A DNA stretch of 12,433 bases, taken from Pseudomonadota bacterium. Its GTDB lineage: Bacteria > Myxococcota_A > UBA796 > SXON01. Positions within the stretch are counted from its first letter, which is position 1; every line of letters begins with the position of its first letter. The position numbers were made by a program, and so were the translations under genes. The stretch is taken from positions 1-12,433 of the forward strand of contig SXOM01000084.1 in NCBI GenBank assembly GCA_005776735.1, given 5' to 3'. Below the pieces are notes generated by a model that did not search any database, was not told the DNA's origin, and saw only the letters and a program-made list of their open reading frames with translations. This document shows positions 6,638-12,433 of the stretch, in pieces.

Positions 6638-7798
6638 TCAGGCCCCCGGTCGGCGCTGGCTCAGCTCGAGCTGCAGGTCCACCGCGCGGGCGGCGAGCTG
6701 CTTCACGAGCATCCCCAGCCAACCGCCCCGGCGCACCTCCTGCTCCAGGGCGGCGCGGGTGATCACGCGCACCACCACCGGGCTGGACGCGGTGACGGTG
6801 GCCGTACGGGCACCGCCGGTGACCAGCGCGGCCTCGCCGAAGGTCGCGCCGGGGCCGAGCTCCGCGATGGGGCCGCCGTTCTGGGACACTTCGCACTCCC
6901 CCTCGACGATGAAGTAGGCCGAGTCGGCCTCGTCGCCCTGGCGGACGATCTCGGTGCCGGGGGCGAACGTGCGTCGTTCGAACCACCACCCCTCGGTGCG
7001 GGCGCGTTGCAGGTCGCCGATGAGCGCGCCGATGTCCGGGTACCGGTCGGCCGGGTCGAGCTCGAGGCACTGCATCGCGATGCGGACCAGCTCGGGCGGT
7101 TGGGGGCGCCCGGGGATCGGCGGCGGCGGCGGCACGTGCACCGCGTCGGGCCCGGAGAGCGCCCGCTCCTCGAGGGTCAGCGCGCCGTTGGGCTTCTTCC
7201 CGGAGAGCGCGTAGTACAGGAGCCCGCCGATGCCCCAGACATCGGTGCGGGCGTCGCAGACCTCGCCGCGCGCCTGCTCCGGCGCGGCCCAGCCGGCGGT
7301 GCCCGCGAACGGGACATCGGTCTCGCCGCGGACCTGGGCAATGCCCCAGTCCATCAGGTAGACCTGGCCGAAGCCGCCGATCATGATGTTCTCGGGCTTC
7401 AGGTCGCGGTGGATGACGCCGCGGTGGTGCGCGAACGCGAGCGCTTCGCACACCCGCAAGAGCGCTTCGATCACCCGGCCGGTGGCGGTGACGGCGTCGG
7501 GCTCGCGCCGGAGCATGTCGCCGAAGGTGTGCCCCTGGACGCGCTTCATGGTGAACCAGTCCGGGCCGAGGTCGTGGATGGGCACGACGACCGGGTGGTC
7601 GAGCTGGGCGGTGAGCCGCGCTTCGGCGCGCATCCGCGCGAGGTCGGCCTCGTCGGTGGAGGAGCACACCTTCACCGCAACCGGACGCTCCAGCGTCTGG
7701 TCGAGCACCAGGTGGACGGTGGCGGCCCCGCCGCGGGCCAACAAGCCCTGGTCGGCGTAGCGCGACGGGTCGAGGGGAATCGGCAGGTCGTCGGACAT
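6638..7798 (-). CDS. Eukaryotic-type Ser/Thr protein kinase with C-terminal cyclic-nucleotide-binding domain
   Basis: This 386-residue cytoplasmic protein has a kinase domain (about 14-265) and a cNMP-binding domain (about 272-375), with no membrane segment. The kinase keeps the ATP lysine Lys43 (AVKV), helix-C Glu59, the catalytic loop HRDLKPEN (130-137, Asp132), and APE at 172-174 with Thr167 before it. DFG is replaced by DWG (150-152). The glycine loop is weak: ARGGAATV has Ala at two of the usual Gly positions. The second domain has the phosphate-binding cassette FGEAALVTGGARTATV with Glu322 and Arg331, the residues that hold cAMP or cGMP in known members, so ligand binding looks possible. 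It is presumably a kinase gated by a second messenger. An ATG at 7810 would add four residues; neither start has a clear ribosome binding site. It is divergent from the caspase-like gene. Confidence 0.92.
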   Translation of the reverse strand: MSDDLPIPLDPSRYADQGLLARGGAATVHLVLDQTLERPVAVKVCSSTDEADLARMRAEARLTAQLDHPVVVPIHDLGPDWFTMKRVQGHTFGDMLRREPDAVTATGRVIEALLRVCEALAFAHHRGVIHRDLKPENIMIGGFGQVYLMDWGIAQVRGETDVPFAGTAGWAAPEQARGEVCDARTDVWGIGGLLYYALSGKKPNGALTLEERALSGPDAVHVPPPPPIPGRPQPPELVRIAMQCLELDPADRYPDIGALIGDLQRARTEGWWFERRTFAPGTEIVRQGDEADSAYFIVEGECEVSQNGGPIAELGPGATFGEAALVTGGARTATVTASSPVVVRVITRAALEQEVRRGGWLGMLVKQLAARAVDLQLELSQRRPGA

Positions 7799-7868
7799 CG
7801 TGGCGGACATATCCAGGGCGCGCACGCTCGCGCGCGGGCCGCGGGTCTGGTAGTCTCCCGAGACGCTG
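7799..7868. promoter_or_regulatory. Divergent promoter region of the kinase and caspase-like genes
   Basis: About 60-70 bases separate the two starts. On the plus strand TGGTAGTCT (7848-7856) fits an extended -10 element, but it would leave a leader of only about six bases before the ATG at 7869. A short inverted repeat, GTCTC-CC-GAGAC (7853-7864), overlaps its downstream side and could be an operator. A run of alternating C and G (about 7818-7836) lies between. I cannot place the minus-strand promoter. The shared gap makes joint regulation plausible. Confidence 0.4.
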
Positions 7869-9647
7869 ATGCTGCTCGCTCTCTCGACGCTGACCCTCGC
7901 CGCGATCCCCGACGTGGACACCCCGCTCAAGGGGAGTTCCAAGGCACGCAAGGACGCAGCGTTGGTGGTCTCGGTCGAAGACTACACCTACCTGCCCGAC
8001 GTCGGCGGCAGCAACGTCGACGCCGACGCGCTCGAGGGCTGGCTGCAGAAGACGCGCGGCGTCGAGCGGGTCACGCGCCTGCGCGACCCCGACCGCAACG
8101 CGCTCCGCAAGGGCGCGGCCGAAGCGGCGCGCAACGTGCGCGGGGGTGGCCTGTTGTGGGTGTACTTCGTGGGCCACGGCGCGGTCGACGAGGGGGGGCG
8201 GCGCCTGCTGCTCACCAAGGAGGCCGCACCCGACGACCTCACCGGCCTCGGGATCGACGACCTCGCGACGACCGCGGGCAACAGCCGGGCCAAGCAGATC
8301 CTCCTGCTCATCGACGCCGACTTCGGTGGCGTGGGCCGGGCGGGCGAGCCCCTCGGGGTGTCCGAGCGGGCGCCGCCCGCGTTCTCGGTGCCCACCAACC
8401 CGAAGCTCGCGGTGTGGTCGGCCACCTCGGCCGGCGAACCCAACGCCCCCTACCCCGCGAGTGGCCACGGCCTGTTCACCTGGCTCACGCTCGGCGCGCT
8501 GCGCGGCTGGGCCGACGGCGCCACCGGCGGCAAGCCCAACGGCGAGGTCTCGCTGGAAGAGGCGCAGGCCTTCGTCTCGGCCAAGGCCCGCGCGATGGGC
8601 GGCCGCGGGTGGAGCCCCACGCGCGAAGGCCGCGCTGACGTGATGAAGTGGGCCATCGCGCGCGGCAACCTCGAGGCGGGGCCCGACGCCGAGCTGTGGA
8701 CCACCCTCGCCGCCGAAGAGAAGGCGCGTCGGGTGCGCGAAGCCACCGAGCGCCTGCAGGCCCAGGCCACCGGCGAGTGGCTGGAGATCGCCGCGGTCAC
8801 CGCGGTCGCCACGCCGCAGGGCATCGAGAAGCTCAACGCGTTCATCGCCCGCTACGAGCTCGCGGTGGTGCAGGTCGACGGGGTGGACGTCGCGATCACC
8901 GTCCCCGAGGTGGTCGACGCCCGCGCCCGGCTCGACGGGTTCGCGCGCGACGCGCGCAAGTCCAAGGGCAAGAAGCGCCCCAAGAAGGGCTCCAAGAAGA
9001 AGGTGGTCGCCGCGGCGCCGCCGAAGGTCAGCACCACCCTCCTCTGCGACGACCTCGTCAAGCTCGAGCCCGCGGCGATGGGCGGCACGCTCTCGCCCGA
9101 CGAGCTGACGTGCCTCGAGGTCAAGCTCAACAACGCGCCGCGCCAGACCGAGAAGGACAAGATCAGCCGGGTGCTCTTGGCCAACGCCGACGGCAAGGGC
9201 AGCGTGAGCGAGTGGATGCGCCTCGCCGCGCGCCACCTCGACGAGGTCGACCGCAGCGATCCCGACATGTGCTTCCGCTACGCGCTCACGCTCTCGCGTC
9301 AGGGCGACATCGACGACGCGCCGGAGGTCCTGCGCTGGTCGGACTACGCGTTGGAGAACAAGTCGCGGTGGGAGGGGCCCACCTTCGTCGCGCGCGTGTA
9401 CAACCTGTACCGGCTCCGCGCCGAGACGGCGACGCGCGTGTGGATCGACGCCGAAGACGAGCTCCTCACCGACCGCACCGAAGAGAACATGGTCGAAGCG
9501 GAAGAAGCGCGCGGCCTCGCGAAGAACAGCGCGCGCGAATGGCTCGACTACGCCACGGCCTCCGCCCAGCCTACCGACCGGGCGTACCGGCTGTGCGAGA
9601 CGGCCGCGGGCAGTCCGAACTTCTGCACGGCCAAGCCCGCGGAGTAG
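7869..9647 (+). CDS. Exported caspase-like (C14 fold) protein lacking the catalytic cysteine, with a C-terminal TPR-like domain
   Basis: This is a 592-residue protein. A short hydrophobic leader (1-12) suggests export. Residues about 30-265 follow the bacterial caspase pattern: VSVEDYTYLPDVGG, then YFVGHGA with His103, then LLLIDADFGG (146-154), then SGHGLFTWLTLGALRGWADG (198-217). The usual DACxSG motif reads DADFGG, so the nucleophilic Cys is Asp151. No cysteine occurs before residue 393, so the protease domain is probably inactive. A Lys-rich linker follows (364-379, KSKGKKRPKKGSKKK). The C-terminal domain (about 388-592) has helical, TPR-like character and five cysteines (393, 415, 468, 576, 586). 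The function is unknown; a scaffold or decoy role is possible. The ATG at 7869 is the only usable standard start after an in-frame stop at 7851, with weak GAGA at 7860-7863. Confidence 0.88.
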   Translation: MLLALSTLTLAAIPDVDTPLKGSSKARKDAALVVSVEDYTYLPDVGGSNVDADALEGWLQKTRGVERVTRLRDPDRNALRKGAAEAARNVRGGGLLWVYFVGHGAVDEGGRRLLLTKEAAPDDLTGLGIDDLATTAGNSRAKQILLLIDADFGGVGRAGEPLGVSERAPPAFSVPTNPKLAVWSATSAGEPNAPYPASGHGLFTWLTLGALRGWADGATGGKPNGEVSLEEAQAFVSAKARAMGGRGWSPTREGRADVMKWAIARGNLEAGPDAELWTTLAAEEKARRVREATERLQAQATGEWLEIAAVTAVATPQGIEKLNAFIARYELAVVQVDGVDVAITVPEVVDARARLDGFARDARKSKGKKRPKKGSKKKVVAAAPPKVSTTLLCDDLVKLEPAAMGGTLSPDELTCLEVKLNNAPRQTEKDKISRVLLANADGKGSVSEWMRLAARHLDEVDRSDPDMCFRYALTLSRQGDIDDAPEVLRWSDYALENKSRWEGPTFVARVYNLYRLRAETATRVWIDAEDELLTDRTEENMVEAEEARGLAKNSAREWLDYATASAQPTDRAYRLCETAAGSPNFCTAKPAE

Positions 9648-9691
9648 GGGAGTCGAGGGGGCAGGCGGGCGCCCTGTGCTTGCCGACGGAG

Positions 9692-9710
9692 GTGCGGCAT
9701 TTCGCCGCGC
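9692..9710 (+). terminator. Stem-loop after the caspase-like gene
   Basis: GTGCGGC pairs with GCCGCGC (7 bp, one G-U) around the loop ATTTC, 44 bases after the stop codon. It could end the caspase-like transcript, or be a dyad site for the sigma-54 activator, as it lies about 50-65 bases upstream of the -24 element. Confidence 0.35.
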
Positions 9711-9757
9711 GGGTGGGGGAATTGGCCCGCGATTCGGACATTGCGTCGCTTGGACGT

Positions 9758-9773
9758 CGGCACGGTTCTTGCG
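9758..9773 (+). promoter_or_regulatory. Sigma-54 (RpoN) promoter, -24/-12 type
   Basis: The sequence CGGCACGGTTCTTGCG matches the sigma-54 consensus TGGCACG-N4-TTGCW with GG at 9759-9760 and GC at 9771-9772, exactly the required spacing. Only the first and last bases differ. Predicted transcription starts near 9783-9784, just before the GGAGG at 9786-9790 and the ATG at 9795. Such promoters need an AAA+ enhancer-binding activator, so expression of the tad genes is likely switched by a dedicated signal. Confidence 0.72.
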
Positions 9774-9785
9774 TGGTCCGGGGCG

Positions 9786-9790
9786 GGAGG
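9786..9790 (+). promoter_or_regulatory. Ribosome binding site of cpaB
   Basis: GGAGG lies four bases before the ATG at 9795. With the promoter just upstream it decides the start: an in-frame ATG at 9741 lies before the predicted transcript begins. Confidence 0.75.
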
Positions 9791-9794
9791 CGCG

Positions 9795-10754
9795 ATGAGC
9801 CAGCCGACGCAGCACCCATCCCGGACGATGTGGTTCGGGGTCCTCGCAGTGGTGGTGGCGGGCGGGACGGCGTTCGGGGTGTGGCGGGTGGTCGACGGCT
9901 ACCGGCGGGCCCTGGACATCGCCCTCAATCCGCCCGATGCGGCCGACGTCCTGGTGGCCACGCGAGAGCTGGCCGTGGGGGAACGCATCGCGGACGGCGA
10001 CATCGAACTTCGGCGCCTGTCCGATGCGGGGCACCACCCGGGGTATCTGCACGAGGCGGAGATCGTCGTCGGGGAGACGGTCGTGGAGCGCGTCTTTGCC
10101 GGCGAGCCGCTCCGTCGGGAGCGGCTCACCCTCGGCGGTGGGTCGCTTCGCCCCGAAGCGCTCCTGGAGCCGGGGACGCGTGCGGTCACCGTGAAGGTCG
10201 AGCGCGCGGCCGGCGTGGGCGGGTTCCTGGTGGCGGGGGCGTACGTCGACGTCATCGTCACGCTGCGCCCGGACGCCAACCAGCTCGGCGCGAACTGGGT
10301 GACGGAGACGATCGTCCAGGCGGTTCGGGTCCTCGCGGTGGGCGACACCTTGGTGGGGGCAACCGAGGAGAGCAAGAAGTCCACGTTCGGGAAGGATCGG
10401 GGCGCCTCGGGGCGGCCGCGCGAGGTCTACGCGACGCTGGAGGTCGAGCCCGACGAGGCCGAGAAGGTCGCGATGGCCACCTCGCGAGGGGACCTCTACC
10501 TCTCGCTGCGCGCCCCCGAGGACTACGACCTGGTACTCGACGAGGCGCCGCTCATCACCAATGCGCTGGTGGGGATCGCGGCCAAGCCGAGCCCGGCGCG
10601 GGCCAGCCGTCTGGAGAAGCGCAAGGCGCAGAAGTCGGCGCCGCCGGCGGTGAACTTCGGCCCGCAGACGGAGGTGATCTCCGGACGCGAGGTCAAGGTC
10701 GAGACCATCGACGCGAGCACCGGTCAGGTCGTACACCCGGAGAAGCGGAGGTAG
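9795..10754 (+). CDS. cpaB: Flp pilus assembly protein CpaB/RcpC
   Basis: This is a 319-residue periplasmic protein of the Tad pilus machine, thought to work with the outer-membrane secretin. A signal-anchor helix lies at about 12-32. A SAF domain follows (about 50-112, VLVATRELAVGERIADGDIE ... GETVVERVFAGEPLRRERL). The RcpC/CpaB domain comes next, with EPGTRAVTVKVERAAGVGGF (125-144) and VAGAYVDVIVTL (146-157). After a charged tail, the C-terminus has TEVISGREVKVE (292-303), the family's usual closing strand. The stop codon TAG ends two bases before the next start, and the ribosome binding site of cpaE overlaps it. It is the first gene after a sigma-54 promoter. In Caulobacter the secretin gene cpaC follows cpaB; here it does not. 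Confidence 0.92.
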   Translation: MSQPTQHPSRTMWFGVLAVVVAGGTAFGVWRVVDGYRRALDIALNPPDAADVLVATRELAVGERIADGDIELRRLSDAGHHPGYLHEAEIVVGETVVERVFAGEPLRRERLTLGGGSLRPEALLEPGTRAVTVKVERAAGVGGFLVAGAYVDVIVTLRPDANQLGANWVTETIVQAVRVLAVGDTLVGATEESKKSTFGKDRGASGRPREVYATLEVEPDEAEKVAMATSRGDLYLSLRAPEDYDLVLDEAPLITNALVGIAAKPSPARASRLEKRKAQKSAPPAVNFGPQTEVISGREVKVETIDASTGQVVHPEKRR

Positions 10755-10756
10755 GC

Positions 10757-11533
10757 ATGGACGCTGTCCGGCGGGTCGCGCTGGTGGGAGCCAAGGGAGG
10801 CTCCGGCACCACGCTGCTGGCGGCGAACCTCGGGGCCGTTGCCCAGCGGGGCGGCTCGAGTTGTGTGCTCGACCTCGACTGCCGCAAGGGCGACCTCGCG
10901 GCGCTTCTGGATGTCCGGCCGAAGGTGATCGTGCCCGAACTGTGGGGGTCCGACTGCGACGCGAGCCGCCTGCGGGGCAGCGCCTCGCACCTGCCCGGGG
11001 GGCTGTGCATCCTCGGGCAGCCCGACGCGATGGCGCAGCTCGCGCGGCCGCTCCCCACGGAGGCCCTCGGCCTGTTGGCGTTGGCGGCGGCCGCCTGGGA
11101 CACCCTGGTGGTCGACTGCGGCGCGGGCCTGGACGAGGTGATGGTGGCGGTGCTCGCGGAGGTGGACGCCGTCGTCATCGTCGCGACGCCGGATGTGCTC
11201 GCGGTGCGCAACGCACGGCGCCTCGATGCGGTGCTCGGACAGGTCGGCGTCCCGGAGGCGCGCCGCCTGGTCGTGCTCAACCGGGTCGACCGGCACGATG
11301 CGTTCGACACCGCCGACATCGAGGCGGCCGCGCGGGTGCACGTGGCGGCGCGCCTCCCGCGCGATGATGCGGCATGTGCGCGCGCCGTGGGGGAAGGGGC
11401 GCTCCTGGCCGACGTGGCACCCGGTTCCCCGCTGGTGCGCGCGGTCGAAGACCTGTGGTCGTTGGTGCGAGGTGAGCCGTTGGCCCCGCGAACATCCCGA
11501 TGGCGAATCCCCTGGTTGGGAGGTGAACCGTGA
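10757..11533 (+). CDS. cpaE: CpaE/TadZ-like ParA/MinD-superfamily ATPase, without a receiver domain
   Basis: This is a 258-residue protein of the deviant-Walker ParA/MinD superfamily. In Tad systems CpaE/TadZ places the pilus machine at the pole. The P-loop is GAKGGSGTT (11-19): the signature lysine Lys13 is present, but the normal P-loop lysine is Thr18, a change also seen in other CpaE/TadZ proteins. VLDLDCRKGDLAALLDV (37-53) matches the switch I region and VVDCGAG (118-124) is the Walker B/switch II region. LVVLNRVDRHD (171-181) follows. Most CpaE proteins have an N-terminal receiver-like domain of about 130-150 residues; here the ATPase begins at residue 5. The ATG has GGAGG at 10747-10751. 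Its end overlaps the cpaF start by four bases. Confidence 0.87.
   Translation: MDAVRRVALVGAKGGSGTTLLAANLGAVAQRGGSSCVLDLDCRKGDLAALLDVRPKVIVPELWGSDCDASRLRGSASHLPGGLCILGQPDAMAQLARPLPTEALGLLALAAAAWDTLVVDCGAGLDEVMVAVLAEVDAVVIVATPDVLAVRNARRLDAVLGQVGVPEARRLVVLNRVDRHDAFDTADIEAAARVHVAARLPRDDAACARAVGEGALLADVAPGSPLVRAVEDLWSLVRGEPLAPRTSRWRIPWLGGEP
11519..11526 (+). promoter_or_regulatory. Ribosome binding site of cpaF
   Basis: GGAGGTGA is an extended match to the 16S anti-Shine-Dalgarno sequence and lies inside the end of cpaE. It ends three bases before the GTG at 11530, with the GGAGG core six bases away. It supports the GTG start and strong translation of the ATPase. Confidence 0.78.
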
Positions 11534-12433
11534 GTATCCGTGTGCTCGACGCCGCCCCGTTGCCGGTGCCCGCCCATGCCACCGAGTACGAGAGCATCAA
11601 GCACGAGCTGCACGCCGAGCTCGTGGCGGCCCTCGACCCGGTCGCGCTGAAACAACTCACACGCGCCGAGCTCGAGCCGCAGCTGCGCGCCCGCCTGGAT
11701 CGGACGGTCCACTCGCGGGAGCTCCCGCTGACCGCGAACGAGCAGGACCGCGCGGTCGACGAGATCATCGACGAGGTCCTCGGCTTCGGGCCGCTCGAGC
11801 GGCTCCTGAGGATGCCGGACACCACCGACATCCTCGTCAACGGCCCCGACACGGTCTTCGTCGAGCGGGCCGGGCGCCTCGAACGGGTGCCGGTGCGTTT
11901 CCGCGACGAGGAGCACCTGCGGCATGTCATCGACCGCATCGTCTCGCGGGTGGGGCGCCGGATCGACGAGTCGGTGCCCACCGTCGACGCCCGCCTGCCG
12001 GATGGCAGTCGGTTCCATGCGATCATCCCGCCGCTCGCCCTCGACGGCTCCACCGTCTCGATTCGCCGCTTCGGCCTCAACCCCATCCTTCGCGGCGACC
12101 TGCTCCGGCTCGGCTCGATCCCGGAGCCGGCGATGCGCCTGTTGGAGGGCTGCGTTCGTTCGCGGTTGAACATCCTGGTCTCGGGGGGGACCGGCAGCGG
12201 CAAGACCACCCTGCTCAACGTGCTCTCGGGGTTCGTTCCGGCCGGCGAGCGGGTCATCACCATCGAGGATGCCGCCGAGCTGCGCTTGCAGCAGCCACAC
12301 GTCGTGCGCTTGGAGACCCGCCCGCCCAACCTCGAAGGCGCGGGCGAGGTGACCACGCGTGAGCTCGTGCGAAACGCGCTGCGGATGCGGCCCGACCGCA
12401 TCATAGTCGGCGAGATCCGCGGCCTGGAAGCGA
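11530..12433 (+). CDS. cpaF: Tad/Flp pilus assembly ATPase CpaF/TadA, 3' end cut by the window edge
   Basis: This is the secretion ATPase that powers Tad pilus extension (type II/IV secretion ATPase family, a cytoplasmic hexamer). The first 301 residues are visible. An N-terminal helical domain includes VDEIIDEVLGFGPLERLL (76-93) and TDILVNGPDTVFVERAGRLE (99-118). After the PDGSRFHAIIPPLALDG segment (157-173) come Walker A GGTGSGKT (219-226, Lys225), the Asp box EDAAELRLQQPHVVRLETR (246-264) and Walker B VGEIRG (293-298, catalytic Glu295). The His box and C-terminus lie beyond the edge. The GTG start overlaps the cpaE stop in GTGA, so the two are translationally coupled. Downstream tadB/tadC genes are expected but not seen. 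Confidence 0.95.
   Translation, partial: MSIRVLDAAPLPVPAHATEYESIKHELHAELVAALDPVALKQLTRAELEPQLRARLDRTVHSRELPLTANEQDRAVDEIIDEVLGFGPLERLLRMPDTTDILVNGPDTVFVERAGRLERVPVRFRDEEHLRHVIDRIVSRVGRRIDESVPTVDARLPDGSRFHAIIPPLALDGSTVSIRRFGLNPILRGDLLRLGSIPEPAMRLLEGCVRSRLNILVSGGTGSGKTTLLNVLSGFVPAGERVITIEDAAELRLQQPHVVRLETRPPNLEGAGEVTTRELVRNALRMRPDRIIVGEIRGLEA

Larger units (their letters stand above)
9648..9794 (+). other. Intergenic region upstream of the pilus operon
   Basis: This 147-base gap holds a stem-loop at 9692-9710 and the sigma-54 promoter at 9758-9773. The stretch between them is where an enhancer-binding activator might bind, but no clear dyad is visible there. Confidence 0.45.

Noticed and set aside
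7811..7868. GC-alternating run as a Z-DNA regulatory switch
   Set aside because: Short CG-alternating runs are frequent by chance at this base composition; there is no specific support.
7799..7951. Longer kinase start at 7951 on the minus strand
   Set aside because: It would overlap the divergent caspase-like gene by more than 80 bases, and its extra residues show no domain character.
9741..9794. Longer cpaB start at the ATG at 9741
   Set aside because: It precedes the sigma-54 promoter, has no ribosome binding site, and would put a non-signal leader before the membrane anchor.
6543..10736. Open reading frame of 1397 codons on the minus strand
   Set aside because: It runs antisense through the caspase-like gene and cpaB and also overlaps the kinase gene in another frame. 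Its Arg/Pro/Gly/Ala/His-rich translation is typical of a shadow frame in very GC-rich DNA, and it resembles no family.
8648..10756. Upstream extension of the cpaE frame, which stays open for 703 codons
   Set aside because: It overlaps the caspase-like gene and cpaB in another frame; the ATPase begins right after the ATG at 10757, which has a good ribosome binding site.

Overview
The window is high-GC DNA (about 70% by eye) with dense genes and short intergenic gaps. The gene content (a eukaryotic-type Ser/Thr kinase with a cyclic-nucleotide domain, a caspase-like exported protein, a likely sigma-54 promoter, Tad/Flp pilus genes and a lipoprotein prolyl oligopeptidase) is typical of a Gram-negative delta-proteobacterial lineage such as Myxococcota. 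That assignment is inferred from gene content; there is no rRNA or other phylogenetic marker.

Layout, left to right. (1) Positions 1-1550, minus strand: 5' part of an S9A prolyl oligopeptidase lipoprotein, cut by the window edge just before the catalytic serine. (2) 1715-4121, plus strand: a translationally overlapping pair, a DPM1-like GT2 polyprenyl-phosphate glycosyltransferase and an ArnT/PMT-like GT-C membrane glycosyltransferase. This is a plausible lipid-linked sugar donor plus transferase pathway. (3) 4204-6318, plus: an unusually long POT-family peptide transporter with a large hydrophilic insert. (4) 6319-6637: a non-coding convergent gap with a strong stem-loop after the transporter and a large nested palindrome centred near 6490. 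(5) 6638-7798, minus: a Ser/Thr kinase fused to a C-terminal cNMP-binding domain. It is divergent from (6) 7869-9647, plus: an exported caspase-fold protein that keeps the His but has Asp in place of the catalytic Cys. (7) 9795-12433, plus: the start of a Tad/Flp pilus operon, cpaB-cpaE-cpaF, tightly coupled and preceded by a well-matched sigma-54 (-24/-12) promoter; cpaF runs off the right edge.

The genes form several small units rather than one pathway. The most notable points are the pseudo-caspase with a Cys-free protease domain paired head-to-head with a second-messenger-sensing kinase, the sigma-54 control point in front of a compact tad operon with a receiver-less CpaE that lacks the P-loop lysine, the peptide transporter with an extra extracytoplasmic domain, and the nested intergenic palindrome. 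No tRNA, rRNA, CRISPR array or insertion sequence was seen.
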